Below, piece by piece: positions 46,166 to 58,758 of a DNA stretch of 64,000 nt (position 1 is its first letter; each line of letters starts with the position of its first letter). The translations under genes and the position numbers were made by a program. The stretch is taken from NCBI GenBank assembly GCA_002794735.1, contig NBAZ01000001.1, positions 1,116,001 through 1,180,000 on the forward strand, given 5' to 3'. The notes below the pieces were generated by a model. It saw only the letters and a program-made list of their open reading frames with translations. It had not been told where the DNA came from and searched no databases. The DNA is from Pyrrhoderma lamaoense (Eukaryota > Basidiomycota > Agaricomycetes > Hymenochaetales > Hymenochaetaceae).

Positions 46166-47708
46166 ATGACTACACAAACTCGTACACCCGTCAATTTACT
46201 TGGACTTCCGTCTAAACAAGCCCTGATTGATGAGTTCAAGGGCAAGCCTTTCTCAGCCTTGCGCACACCAGCTCTTGTAGTTGACCGTTCAGTGTTTGCA
46301 AGAAACTGTGATCGCATGCATGAAACCGCTCAGGAATGGGAAGCAAATTTCAGAGCTCATGTTAAATCTCATAAGGTTAGATTTCTATGTGCACTACCTT
46401 AGTTGCATATACTAGAAGAATATATCAGACCACCGAAGGTACAAAGCTACAACTCGTTTCGAGGGTAGCAAAGACGCATGCTGTCATTGCGTCAACACTC
46501 ATGGAAGCATGGATGTTGTATGAATCAGGACTAGTGGCTGAAGGTATTGTGAAGGATGTGAGTAGAAAGAATATCAATAAAGAATCACATTGATAGAGTC
46601 GATAATAGATTCTTTACGGAGTACCAATCGGTATAAATAAAATCGAAGATATCTCGACATTACAGGATAATTTGGAACAGCATAGCGCAACACTAAGACT
46701 TCATGTTGATAATTTAGAGCAGATAGTAGCGCTTGAGTCGTTTGAAAGTCAGAGACAGAATCCAAGAAGATGGTCAGTCTTTGTTAAAGTAGATTGTGGG
46801 GACAAGTAAGTCTGCAAACATCAAATATACTATTGTACCGTATTTACTGGTACATGTATCTTATTTGGTATAGGCGGGCAGGTTTACCAATAACATCACC
46901 GAAGTTTGACGAACTGGTTACTAAAATACTAGATTCACCTGCGATCTCTCTATACGGCTTCTATGCACACCAGGGGACCTCTTATGTATCGACTTCTCTC
47001 GACGAGGCATCTCGATTCCTAACTCGTGAATTGGATACTGTTAACAAGGCAGCAGGCAAAGCTCTTGAACTACTGACGAGGTCATCCAATGCCAGATTTC
47101 ATTCTTCACCATTCATCTTATCTGTCGGCTCAACTCCAACGACACACGCTGCTTCAGTACAAACGCGCCTGAGGCTAAACAAAGAATTAAATGGAAAGCT
47201 AGAATTACATGCCGGAAACTACCCTTTGCTTGACCTTCAGCAACTCAATACGGGATTGATCAAGCCGGAAAGAATCGCACAGTGCGTACTTGCCACAGTC
47301 ATATCTTACTATCCTGGGCGGGGTGAGCATGGAGAAGACGAAGCCATGTGTGATGCTGGTGCAATAGCGATGTCAAAAGATAAGGGTCCAATAGAAGGTT
47401 TTGGGGAAGTAGTTGGAAAGAAATGGAGGCTAGGCAGAGTTTCGCAAGAACACGGAATCCTAACGAGAACGCAGACGCCAATTTGGGATGGGCCTGCAGA
47501 CGATACCCTTCTTATCGGTGATCAGGTCCAGATTGTAGGTCAACATGCTTGTTTAATTTGTGCTGCATATCCATGGTATGTTTAATCATCTGCTTTCAGA
47601 GATGAGTACTTAAATGAAAACATTTTTTACAGGATTTATATTTGTGATTCCGAAAGTGGACAGAGCACAACTGTGGTTGATGTGTGGCCAACTTGGAAAG
47701 GCTGGTAG
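46166..47708 (+). CDS. DSD1: D-serine dehydratase-like PLP enzyme (fold type III)
   Basis: Five exons (46166-46375, 46429-46557, 46609-46805, 46874-47575, 47633-47708) give 437 aa, with no frame break. An alanine-racemase-like N-terminal barrel is visible: TPALVVDRSVFARNCDRM and RAHVKSHKTTEG with the likely PLP-binding Lys, then VFVKVDCGDKRAGLP. The C-terminal domain carries VGQHACL, whose His and Cys match the zinc site of yeast Dsd1. The enzyme converts D-serine to pyruvate and ammonia; D-threonine-type relatives cannot be fully excluded. Confidence 0.9.
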
Positions 47709-47913
47709 ACCTGAATATATATATAAATAAGAAAACCCCTTAGTCTGTATCTTGGATATGAGCCCCAGAGACCTTTTAAATATTTGAACTTGCACGTCAA
47801 GCTTGATTAAGAATGGACTAGAGCATGATGGAAAGGAGGCATGTAATCACACATGACATAAGAACGCGCCGTCTAAATTGGTAAATTCCCTCAACCAGTA
47901 ACCACTCATTGCA

Positions 47914-49074
47914 ATGGCCAATGATGATGCTACTAGCGAGGCAGACGCAACAGAGCTAGTCGAGACCTATGGTATGTGGATCTATCGTAAAGGAGTTAGA
48001 AATGTCCTCATTGAGATCACCACACAGATTTCTTACTCAAATTTATCGTCATCGGTGAGATAACTCCCACTCACGAAGCTATGCAATTGGCCTGATACTC
48101 AGTGGCATAGGGGAGGCGGGGACAGGAAAATCATGCTTGTTACATCGTTTTATCCATAATAGCTGTGAGTATCATCTTGATTCTCGTGCATATCTGACGG
48201 CTGACAACTTGAAAGTTAAGGCACATGCACAGCATACTATCGGAGTAGAGTTCTCAAGTAGAACGATTAAACTTGGGGAAAAGAGAATCAAACTTCAAGT
48301 AAGCAATAGTCGTTACTGCCACTCGGAAAGTAGGAAACTATATTCATAACCTATATTCATTGCTCTATCAAGCTTTGGGACACTGCCGGCCAAGAGAGGT
48401 TCAGGTAGGGCTTCTGTTACGTTTACATGATCATATACAATAATTAACTAAGATTGCTACTATATATCAACAGGTCGGTCACACGGAGCTATTACAGAGG
48501 GGCAGCGGGCGCAATTTTAGTATATGATATCACTGAGTCAGTGCATCACAATTTCACCGTACAAAAAGCATTTTGAAATCCTGAATGAAATGCAGCCGAA
48601 GCTCATATGTAAACTTATCGCGTTGGTTAGACGACGCTCGAGCGCTAGCAAGCTCTAACTTGGTAACTGTATTAGTAGGAAACAAGTCAGATAAAGAGGA
48701 AGATCGGGAAGTAGAGTGGTCAGAAGCCAGTCGTTGGGCAGCTCGGCATGGTATGACCTTATCCCTCGTATAACCGCATGTAGCAATTAATACAGAATCT
48801 AGGTGTACATATCATGGAAGTTTCTTCATTGACGGGAGAAAATGTTGATGCACCTTTCCAACTTGCCGCAAGGCAAGTTCTTCTCGCTATAGAGTCAGGA
48901 GAGCTTAACCCGGAAAAAGCTGGAAGTGGTGTTAGCTATGGTGATCGCGCTTTACGTCGGGTTAACAGTTCAAGTCGCTTCAGTTTCGGGAGTTCAGTAA
49001 GTGGGAGGAAACGAAGTTCCTTTAAATTGAGAGTCAGGGACTGGATTCCAGGGACAGGGGGTCGATGCTGTTAG
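47914..49074 (+). CDS. Rab4-like small GTPase
   Basis: Eight exons (47914-47971, 48028-48054, 48111-48164, 48216-48298, 48373-48404, 48474-48536, 48596-48750, 48803-49074) give 247 aa. G-motifs: P-loop [15 protein letters not shown] switch [12 protein letters not shown] switch II, GNKSD, and EVSSLTG in place of the SAK loop. The protein ends GGRCC, a double-Cys geranylgeranylation signal. Similarity is closest to the Rab4/Rab14 group, which acts in endosome recycling. The hypervariable tail is long and basic with [12 protein letters not shown]. The frame is intact. Confidence 0.93.
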
Positions 49075-49962
49075 CTATTGTTATTTTGGGGGTTAACGGG
49101 GAGTAGATTCTTGATTCAATGATATCCCAGCATACTTTCCTGAGGGCATCCGATCTAAGTAAGTGCTGCTTCCTTTGCGAGTGTTAGACTGAGATAAACT
49201 TTTTTAAAGTCTTTTTAGACAAGGATCTTAACGATTTCTTAAAAGAATGGGTAGCCTATGTTAATCTTTGAAATGTCATAGGCTCATACCAACTTAATCT
49301 TCTATACCCTTTTAAATCGCATCCCACCTTTCACTATTCATTGATATGTTTTTCCCATGATATGACCCACGCTCATTCGGAGAAATTTATGCATAATCCC
49401 ACATACATCATATCTTATCTTTGACATGTAGCTATTTCTTTTTACTTTTTTCGCGGATAATTTGTATCTTTTCTTTCCATTTTCTACTTTCTTGCCTTTG
49501 TTTTTAGAATACAATCTGACATACGGAAGTTTTATATGCAATCACTGCTACGTAGCAGAGAAACGCGTGCTGGATTTTGATTCCGAGCCGGTATCATGCA
49601 CACTTGAAGAGTAATACTGAGTCTGTGTGCCCAAAAAGAATTGGCATATATTTCCACGTTCTCGCGGAGCATATTACGAAGACTATACTTCCCAGGGGTT
49701 CGTCCGCCGAATCTGTTGTTGTCGCAGGTAATGGGGCCCCTGAGAACACGACGCTCGCATTTACGCATGATCTGTCAACTAATCCTCCTCGACCAAGCAC
49801 GCGTTTCACTACTCTGATTTTGCCAGCTCAATTTGTCCCCGAAGCTTATTTTATGATAATATTAACCTCATATCTTATGTTTCCTCCGGGATGTCGTGGC
49901 ATTACTCCCCCAGAATTGCTGCCGCTCCTTGTCAGTCCTACTGACACTGAGCACGCTCAAGG
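49075..49962. other. Intergenic, same-strand; possible N-terminal coding part of next gene
   Basis: An open frame of 134 codons (49577-49981) lies here. If one C were added at 49970-49972 it would join the next gene's frame. I could not confirm a signal peptide in it, so I leave it outside the model. Confidence 0.3.
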
Positions 49963-52208
49963 ATGTCGACCCTGGCTCTGAGCTCAAGTATTGTAGCCTC
50001 TAATATTACTAGCACCAATACTGGTACCTCAGTAGCCTCAGCACTGAATGTAACGGTCTCTACTGCTACTATTAGTGATGCAACAACTATTGCAGATTCC
50101 TCGATTGCGTCTAGTGTGGTAGCCAGGTATGCTGAAGGCACGCCAAGTGAGACTCCATACTAATGCCATCTCGGCTCCTCCCATAGCTCGTCTAAGGCCA
50201 GTGCTACAGCGAGAACGGCTCCTAGTACTACGTGTGTCATTCCATTCAGTCGACCATTATGCTTATTGATTAATCTATGTAGTGCAATTTCTGCTCGATC
50301 ACAGGGGGCAGCATTACCGACCTTGGATGTATCTACAACTTCAGCACAGAGTCAAAGTATCTCGAAGCAAACAAATGTCGCATCTTCTAGCTCGGTAACA
50401 TCGACGACCCAAGACACTGCTCCAAACCCTGCTCAAATCCTGCACCGACAATAACTACAAGCAGCTCAGTTTCGTCTTCAATATCCTCGACACTGGTCTC
50501 CGTTAGTTCTTCTGCTGTTACATCACAAACTTCGACAACATCTGCCTCTGTCTCAAGCGTGGCTGTAAGTACGAAAATAGATGACCAGTCATCAAGTTCT
50601 TCGACCCAAGTTCAAAACTCGACTTCTACCGGGAAGCCTCAGGTATCTAGTTTAGTTGTGGATTGTGTTCGCAAACCTGACCTTCCACATTTAGACAACC
50701 TCTCTGACTTCTGCAAGTGATAATGCACGTCAGAGCTCTCTGAGGTTAGTTAGTCTCACTCGATCTACTTTCACGTCTTCGGCAACTTCTCCATCATCCA
50801 CAAGTTCTAAAGAGTCTCAACAACTATCTGTGGAATCCCTATCTAGTTTCCCTAGCTCAACAAATAGTGCGAGTTCTAGTACCCGAACTAGTGTTATTCC
50901 GATCTCAGGTAAGGTGGAAACTCGAAACATCAATATATTGATGCTTAACTCTCCAGTAGCGCACGCAGATTCGACATTTTCAACCGCTGTCAAAGTGACG
51001 GTGACATCTCATGGTTCAACTTTCCTTACTACACCGGACTTGATAACGAGCACTGTACTCTCCAGCGAAGCAAATGGCTCTACTCAGACGTTAACAAGTG
51101 TTTTCGCAAACCCTACTACAAGTACTCAGACGGATGCACTTGGCAGTACAAGGTATTGTTTTGGTGCTGTTTCATACTCTGGAAAGATCTAAAGTAGATA
51201 AAACGTAGTTTCTGGAACAAAAAGGGCGTAGTTGCAGGAACTTTTCTCGTAGTAGCCTTGGCAATTATTGGGTCTATCCTCGGGACATTATTCTGTATAC
51301 GACGTCGACGGAGCCGTCAAATATCGCCAAGTGGTCTTCTAACCGCTTCAGACTTCCGGCGTTTCTCCGGACCGCCAGAAATGATGGAACAACCTACAAC
51401 TTACCAAGCGGTGAGGAATTATGGTACTTCACGAGACGATCCACAACGTCATCTCATGGCGCCCAGTATCAGTAATGGAAGTGTTACTACTCATGAAGAA
51501 GTATTACTTCCACCGGGTTTGGGTATTCACTCCCAACTTGTGGCGCATAACGGTGGTGCCTTGAACTTGACTGGAATTAACACAACACGCAGTGACCTGC
51601 ATAGTTACAGTGGACCCTTCAGCGATTACCATCGATATATTACTACTGGTGACACCCGTATTCACGTCCCTCAGAGAGAGTCTATAGGTATAGCCTATAC
51701 ATCTGATACCAAAGCTGGACCTAAGCTTGAAGCGGAACACAGTCTTGTTGATAGAACACCATCCCCAGTTCCTTCAAGTCCTTCTGTGTATCCGCCTTCG
51801 TTACCCCCAGTACTTGAAAGAGATGAAGATGACTATCTTTTCTATGAGCGGGAGACTAAGCCCAGGCCCGAGTCTCGACCACCCACTCGTCCTACGACGG
51901 GCCAGGAGTCTGATACGAGGAATCCGTTTTTGAGCCCTCAGGATCCGACGGGAGATACTTCTACCAAACGCGCTACTCCAATACAATTACAAATTGAACA
52001 AGGTTACCGTCCTCTAACACCCCCTGATTCTTCTTCAGGTCATTCACCAAATTCTCCATCAATCTCACCGGAAGAACAAGGGCAGGCTAAAAATCCATAT
52101 ACCAATACGTTCCTAGGGCGTTCAGTTTCCGTCAAGGGAACAGAACCGACCCGACCGAAGAGGAATCCTTTGCGAATGTCGGCTTCTGGGTCTTCTATCA
52201 ACATTTAA
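49963..52208 (+). CDS. Ser/Thr-rich single-pass membrane protein, cell-surface sensor-like; N-terminus uncertain
   Basis: Six exons (49963-50126, 50187-50231, 50283-50642, 50695-50908, 50960-51152, 51209-52208) give about 658 aa. About 330 residues of Ser/Thr-rich sequence, probably O-mannosylated, lead to one membrane helix (VVAGTFLVVALAIIGSILGT) followed by IRRRRSR and a roughly 290-residue Pro/Ser-rich cytoplasmic tail. The architecture resembles fungal wall-stress sensors (Mid2/Wsc-like) or mucin-like receptors, with no Cys-rich head seen. No signal peptide appears after the ATG at 49963, so the true start may lie upstream. One base is missing near 50427-50429; adding C joins the frames. 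Function is inferred from architecture only. Confidence 0.7.
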
Positions 52209-52419
52209 GGAGCACTCTACTAGCATGGCTCACTCAACGAGGAGACGGATTGTAAGATACCAATAGTTAAGAAGTACGATTAGCTTAGTATATATGTACA
52301 TGTACATGAGTCCTTTTTATGCATTAAATTGCAAAATATAACCACAAATTCAACAGATCAAACTTATGAAGCACTTTCAAGATTGGTGTGCTGAATTACT
52401 CTAGAGGGGGAGGATGAAA

Positions 52420-53237
52420 CTACCACTTTTTCATAACTGATCCTTGTGGCGCCTTTCCCTCTACTTTCCCCTTCTTTACTTCTTCCCAATTAGTGCTGAG
52501 AGTCGTACCATTGCTTTCTATGTAACTCTTCATCATAGCCCTTCTAGTATCTTCATCAGCGTTCCCGTATAGCTGCTGGAAGAAACTATTGACTGTAGCG
52601 TCTCCACCGACATTGGGATCTTCATTCATAGATTTCTCTTTTTCTGCCGATAAAATACCTGTTGTGATTGTATCCCAATTCTTTTTGGGTTTGGGCTTCG
52701 AGGCGAGGGGTTCAGACCTCTGATCCGGGAGAGTGTGGATTGCAAGGACTAGAAAATGAGTATTAATAGCTATTTCGAGGCAGTAGAATATCGATAATAT
52801 ATATTGGACTTACCATCGGGAGATTCCCCTTCTAATGTGCCCCATCTACCAAAAGCACGTTTTACGAGTTTGATTTCAATCTTTACTTTTCCCACAGTAA
52901 AGGTACTTGCTTCTGGGTCAATCTCCCCCTTTAAAGGCTGGAGAGCTAAACGTTTTGATGTTCCATTTTCATACAAGAGCTATGGAGATATTGTCAACGG
53001 GATTAAGTAAGACGGTTGTAGACGCAAGCTTACCGCTCTCGGCTCGAGTTTGACTTTTACTTCATCGGGATTTGCACCCTTGTCGAATATTTCGAGTGTC
53101 AGCTTATCTTCAGTCTCATAGAACGAGTGACTACGTTGAGAAGTGGCGTATCAGTATTTGAGTATGAAATGCGGAGAAAAGTATGTAACAAACCGCGGCT
53201 CAACAGGTCCAGCAGCTTGATCGACTTGTTCAGACAT
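52420..53237 (-). CDS. SGT1: SGT1 co-chaperone, CS and SGS domains without TPR
   Basis: Four exons (53237-53194, 53130-53034, 52979-52814, 52748-52420) give 211 aa. After a 15-residue leader comes the CS domain (HSFYETEDKLTLEIFDKGA, then LEIFD-like strands and VKIEIKLVKR). The SGS domain follows, with NWDTITTGILSAEKEKSMNE, NSFFQQLYGNADEDTRRAMM and the ending VMKKW. SGT1 links Hsp90 to client complexes such as kinetochore and SCF ligases. The N-terminal TPR domain found in yeast and plants is missing; no such sequence lies upstream. The frame is intact. Confidence 0.93.
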
Positions 53238-53496
53238 TTCAATGAGCTATTGTTTGAAGGAAAAGAAATAAAAACAGCACTAGTAACTTTTGCACGGTGT
53301 ATAAATGAGAGTCGGAACAGAATCTTCGAGAGACGCGTGGGCAGTGTGTGGCAATTTAGCAAACAAGGGGTAAAGTAATGATTACTGCAAGACACATAAC
53401 TTATATGCACTTTGAGTACGTAATATATTCTACTTATAGTGTTTCTCCTTGCCTCTGACGCAAAACAGTGCAAGTGGCGCTTGAATCTACACCATC
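53238..53496. promoter_or_regulatory. Divergent SGT1 / GST-like promoter
   Basis: About 260 bp between start codons; no distinct box recognised. Confidence 0.35.
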
Positions 53497-54899
53497 ATGT
53501 CGTCGACTATACCTAAGGCCATCCTATATATCAACCCAAAATCAATCTGGTCGTCGTCAGGTAGAAATTTCTCTCAAATGATCCCAAAGCTCTAGTTCTG
53601 ATCTCATCTTACAGCACTTCTAGCACTGTTAGTTGTTTAGGAGATTGATCCTATTTGCTGCTACGATTGACATTCATTGTAGAGAAGAGAAAGGATATGG
53701 CGATGAAGAAGTTGAAACAAAATCAGTCGACATCGGTAAATGCTTTTGTGGTATGATATCAATATATTGTTAACTCTACTTTCAGCGACGGCCGAGAACT
53801 TATCCATGAGTTTTCTTAGGATTAATCCGAAGGGTATTGCATACGTCTACGATACCTTGCTAATAAATTAACACAATAGGTCCTAGGAACAATTCCAACA
53901 CTTGTTGTCCCCCTGGAAAAGACTCTAGCCCCAGAAGATGACCATCGCTACAAGGCTCTCACAGACACGAAGGTGAATAATGATCACTTTAAAGTTTTAG
54001 ATACAGAAAAAATAAACTGAGTCCTTCATCCAGAGTATCCTGGAGTTCTTGGATAAGTCTCGCTCGGCTATGTCTCACACTCACACCACCTCCTCTGCCC
54101 CAGCGCCAGCTCTCGCGCCAGCAACAGTAGCACTGTCTTCTACAGCAAAGACTATAATTGATCTTCTTCATTCGGAGGAAGCAGATCCTAATCTACTTTT
54201 CCAATACAATTTCAATCCACAGGGTACTCAACCAGGTCCTGTCAAAGATGTCTCGTTTTTCTCAAACCGTCGAGACGCTCTTGTCTCTTATATCACTGCA
54301 AGCCAAAGTGCTCAAATTCAAGCATCAGAGAAAACGCGCAAACTATGGGAAGACAAGAAAGCTTTTGCTGAGAGTTTGATACCAGTATATGCTACTGCAC
54401 AGAAAGATGCTTCGGCACTTACCCCAGAGGAGAAGCAAAAGATTGATGAATACAGGGCGAAAGCTCAGGATCTTTGGACCGTAAAGTTAAAGCAAGTACT
54501 GATAACACTCGACAAGGAACTCGTAGGACCATTCTCATTAGGTACATAATAAAAATACCATATCCCAATCATTTCAGAAGTGGCTAATGTTTGTGTTTGA
54601 TTACAGGGGACCAAATTTCCATTGTTGACTTACATTTAGGGCCATGGTTAGCACGTGTCGCCTATCTATGCGGTGGATTGGCTTCGGATGATGGGGATAC
54701 CATCACTGCCAAGATAGAAACTCGCGTTGGGTTCGTTCTTCCTCGGTCATTTGAAGCCGTTACAGTGCCGCTCACTGTGGCTGAAGACCCTTCTCTCGAA
54801 ATCACGCCGGGGGCAAAGAAATCAAAGTTATCCATACTGTGGGATGAATTGAAGATTCGGCCAAGTTGGAAGAAGGTGTATGGAGATGCTTTACACTAA
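53497..54899 (+). CDS. Glutathione S-transferase-like protein
   Basis: Seven exons (53497-53560, 53615-53627, 53683-53735, 53786-53833, 53887-53972, 54034-54541, 54607-54899) give 354 aa. The N-terminal thioredoxin-like half reads AILYINPKSIWSS, then LEEKGYGDEEVETKSVDI, and KGTIPTLVVPLE with the cis-Pro of GST domains. The C-terminal half is helical with a conserved-looking ISIVDLHLGPWLARV, typical of the GST C-domain. Substrate unknown. A 13-nt exon 2 is needed to keep phase. The insert in the middle (about residues 85-110) is Ala/Pro/Thr-rich. Total length is longer than classic GSTs. Confidence 0.82.
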
Positions 54900-55479
54900 G
54901 AAGTAGAAGAAATTCAATAATCATGTATTATTAGCGTTTGATAAGCGAGTTTGGTTGTATATAATTTTCTCATTCTCGGCTTTCAATGTCTTCCAGCCAG
55001 TTTATTGATTGAGTGCTAAAAGATTTAATATTTCCGTTGTAAATAAGCAATAGTATAGCAAGTACGTATAACAGAGGGGAGAATTGATTTTACAGCTTGA
55101 AAAGCTATGTCAGAAAGGGGGTGTAAAAACGAAAGACGAAAATATGCAATTTCAAGTCCAGTTCCACGAAAGATAAAGTAAGGCATGCAAATGCAAGAGT
55201 GTATAAAAAGGTAGTGTTGAATGCAACAAGACCAAAAAAAGTAGTTGGGATAAGAAAAAGTTCAAAAGGGTATGAGAGAGAATTATACTCAGTTGTACAA
55301 AATCATCGTGGCTTTTATTATTTTTGGTTATGATTACATTTACCTGTGAGAGAGAGGAAAATCAGACAATCCGCGGGGGGCAGATATACAGGTTATCAGA
55401 ACTCCATTTTCTCTCATTAGACATGCGGTAGCCTTTGATAGGTCGTCTAAAATTATAATACTGGTGTTGACCCAAGCCG
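54900..55479. other. Convergent intergenic region
   Basis: About 580 bp, purine-rich on the plus strand around 55070-55300. No coding sequence or RNA gene seen. Confidence 0.4.
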
Positions 55480-57896
55480 TCAGAAATTGGGTGATGAGTA
55501 ATGAGACCTCTCCAGTGGTGTTTCTTCATCACCTTCCAGTAAAGCTAGTGCAGTCTCTAGATACCAAGGATTCTTCTTAACGAAGTGAACAACTATCGTG
55601 CCACCAACTCGTTGTTCTTCGTAACGCCGTCGTCGTCCTTCTCTAGATTGCCAGGCACCGGCAACTGTGACATCACCCCCCTCGGTTAGTCTGGACAAAC
55701 TGGACCCTTCAACCAATGCCTCGATGCCTTCTAAGGTAGTCAAATTGGACAAAGGAGGGGAGTACCGGACACCAAACGTTGACACACTTGAGTACGCCCA
55801 GAACATAGGAGAGGCGTAGTCGTCTACTACAGGGAAAACGGAGCTTCCAGTGGAAGCGTCATCAGACAAAGAGGACGAGGATCCAAGGTAAGACTGTATA
55901 GCCTTCTTGATACGAGTTACTTCAGATGGAAAGAGGAATCCGTGTGAATATCTAAGAGAAGTTTTTAGAATCTGATCTTACAAAGCGGAAGATTAAGGTA
56001 TAGTGCTTACACTGTGCCAGCACGAGGATGGTCATATATCCAGCACCTTTCACTCTTCCACCTTACTTCAGTGTGTCTTGGATGGATTCTCATCCATCTA
56101 GCAACCTGCTTGTCTTCCTTTCCCTTTGTCATGCTTTTCACTGTCGGATCCTGAGAAACCCATTTGACTAAGCTCCAACTCAATGAATACAATTCACCAG
56201 CCATGAACTGATTTTTAACCAAGTAACCCCAGTAAACTAATGGATCATCACGGGGTGAGGGAGGCATTGAGTCCGAGTTCACTACACGTATTTGGCGACC
56301 GTAAACCGCAGCAGTGGAATTAGTAACAGGGCCCGTAGTATCTGCATGAGTACTAGGATCTGGGGCGTTATTATAGTTCTCGTCAGCGCCGGGTTGCCGC
56401 GAACGTAGATGGCTATCATGAGAACCTCGCGCCTTTGTGTGCAACTCAACTCTAAGACGTGCCTCTAGCTCCGCTAACATGACGAAAGAATCATCGTCCA
56501 CCTTGCTTACAAAGTCTGGACGAACCCAGGGTGTCTGTTTCCCGGTTTTTTTCCACTCCATTTGAACGTGTCTTGGATCGTGCTTCGCGATGGGTAGTGT
56601 GAAATTTGCGGAGATAGCTGAGTAAGAGTAACTCGCAGTGTGATTTCCGTCGAACGATGAAGGGATAGGAGGAACCCATGCTTCCGTCGCTGCCCAAGTG
56701 AAAAACGCATGCGTTTTTCCAGAGTTCATATTCTCAGATATAGGCAAAATAATCATATCGTTGTATGCTTTTGAGAACAAGGGTCAGTTGTATAGACTGG
56801 CGAAGACCGTAATTACTTACTCTCGGCTTCTAATTTGACCTTTTCTTCGTAACTACTCCTTGGAGTCCCTAAGACAAAGCGTACAATTGTCCTACTGGTT
56901 CCCATACCACCATCTCCGGCGCCTGCGCCATTACGGCTTCTTTCGTGACTTGCCCAGGTACTTCTTATGAGCATGCGCCTTTCAATAGCTGAGTCCATAG
57001 TAAAGACACCCAAAACGATACCTGCCGGAGAGTACTCATCAAGATTTGGAGGCGGGAACGTGTTTTGAGCAACAGAAGATAAGGATGAAACGTCAGAGGG
57101 AGAGAGTGAATTGAATGGGAATCCGGGAGAGAATGCAGCGGCGCTGAGAGATGGAGGAGAAGATGAACCTGAGGGGATAGAACAGTAGGCACGCCAGGGA
57201 AGTGGCTCCTTGTCGGGATTCAGAATGTGAATTAGAAGAAGGGTAAGTAAGATAGCGAAAATTACGATAACCAGTAAGGTCAAAAGCTATAAAGGTATAT
57301 TCAGTTACCCGATTATTTAAGCGACATAGCCAACCTGGACGTACAATTGATGTGGGTTGAGTTGGGAAAAGTGGATGGCGAAGGATAGTCCTTATTATTT
57401 TTTTCAAGTTTCTAGCACTATACCAACTCGCCCTTCTCCTTCGTCTTCTTCGCTCTTGACGATACGAAGGTGTCCACCAACGTTGATCATCAGTCCACCA
57501 CCTAGCTCTCCGTTTCCGATGGAGAAGAGGGCTTGTTGGCTCACTATCAGCATCAGATGTACATGATGAGCTTGGAACTGATGTGTAAAACTGAGGAAGG
57601 GGTGATACACTGCGAGAAGGAATCGGGGAGGGTGCTGCGGATGAAGCGCTTGAAGGTTGTCGAAGAAAATCTGAAGAAGCCCGGTAAGAGGGACCTGGGG
57701 CCAAAGATGAAGATGTTGAGGCTACACAAGTAGCACGTTCTCGGTCACGTACTTCAGGTAAAGAACTCGTACGAAAGCAAGATTTTGGTGTCTCAGAGCC
57801 GGTACTGTCAGAAGAGTCATAGTCCTCCGGGGTGGAGGTAAGTAGAACAGGAGGTGATTGAGTACGAGACGACAAAAGGTTGAATGGGAATAGCAT
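55480..57896 (-). CDS. Glycosyltransferase family 31-like type II membrane protein
   Basis: Four exons (57896-57345, 57286-56821, 56767-56011, 55951-55480) give 748 aa, intact. A 190-residue disordered, Arg-rich N-terminal cytoplasmic part precedes one membrane helix (LLTLLVIVIFAILLTLLLIHI). The lumenal domain has AGIVLGVFTMDSAIERRMLI, TYNDMIILPISENMNSGKTH and the DXD-type motif KVDDDSFV, then FMAGELYSLSWSLVKWV and RCWIYDHPRAGTVYSHGFLF. These are features of GT31 (beta-1,3-Gal/GlcNAc transferase) enzymes of the Golgi. The acceptor is unknown. Confidence 0.87.
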
Positions 57897-58758
57897 TATC
57901 AGCGAGCTGAAGAAAGAGCGTGGTGTCGACGTCGCGGACGTCTTGAAGAAAAGAGGATGAAAGATGCAAGTTAATAAAGCACCCTCCTTTGGTGGAGTTC
58001 CTCGGTTATTACCTCCCCCAGATATATATCCTTCTTTGGCAATTCGACCCAGCACCTAACCGCGTCCTTCTAGCTATAAAACCTGCACCGCCTTTGCTAG
58101 TATTTCCTTTTCTATCCGTTCTGATATGTCCAATCTCATTTTTTTTGTAGTAAATAAGAAACAGTTCAAATAGAAAAATATACTTTTCAATGGCATTGCT
58201 GATTTACTGCCGTACTTCTCTCGGTCTCTGGCTCTATTCCCTCCCACGGTGTGCTCTCATATAATAATAATTAGTGCGAATCTCTACCCTTTGCTGCGTA
58301 TTACTGAGCGCATCATCCGTTACCGTAAGGGCTGTACTTCGACCCAGTAAAGAATGCGCCCCTCGCATGATGCGGTGTTCTTGGCTATAGGCATCATCAG
58401 AAACAATAATTGATTTGAGATCGATAATAGTTGACGACGCTTTCCCCGCCACATGGTCGCAAACACATCAATACTTTGCAACACTAACGGAAGAACACAT
58501 TTAGACCGCTGTCTTGACTGCCAGTCGCCACTGTAACAGTATACATAGTACATGTATATGATAAGAAAGTATCAGGCACAAAGTTCAGGTATCTCCGAAG
58601 CGCTCCCATTTGTTGGGCTTTATCTCTCACTCTATTCCCATACATTCAATGTTATCTAAAGCTTACTTGTAGAAATACCCATGCCCTTTCTAAGCGTGTG
58701 CTACGCTGCTCTTTCCTTTGCACCGTCACATCATACCTCGTAACAGTGCTCCATTAGC
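57897..58758. promoter_or_regulatory. Divergent intergenic region, GT31 / isochorismatase-like
   Basis: About 860 bp. A TATATA stretch at 58022-58027 lies about 125 bp upstream of the GT31 start. A TATAAAA lies at 58075-58081 on the plus strand, about 680 bp before the next gene's ATG. No gene in between is supported. Confidence 0.4.

Noticed and set aside
49577..49981. 134-codon frame as an independent gene
   Set aside because: No recognisable family and no clear splice partners; more likely non-coding or the extension of the next gene.
1779..50429. Programmed -1 ribosomal frameshifting as explanation of the frame breaks
   Set aside because: Sites lack a shared slippery heptamer and downstream structure, and they hit unrelated housekeeping genes; one-base loss in G/C runs is simpler.
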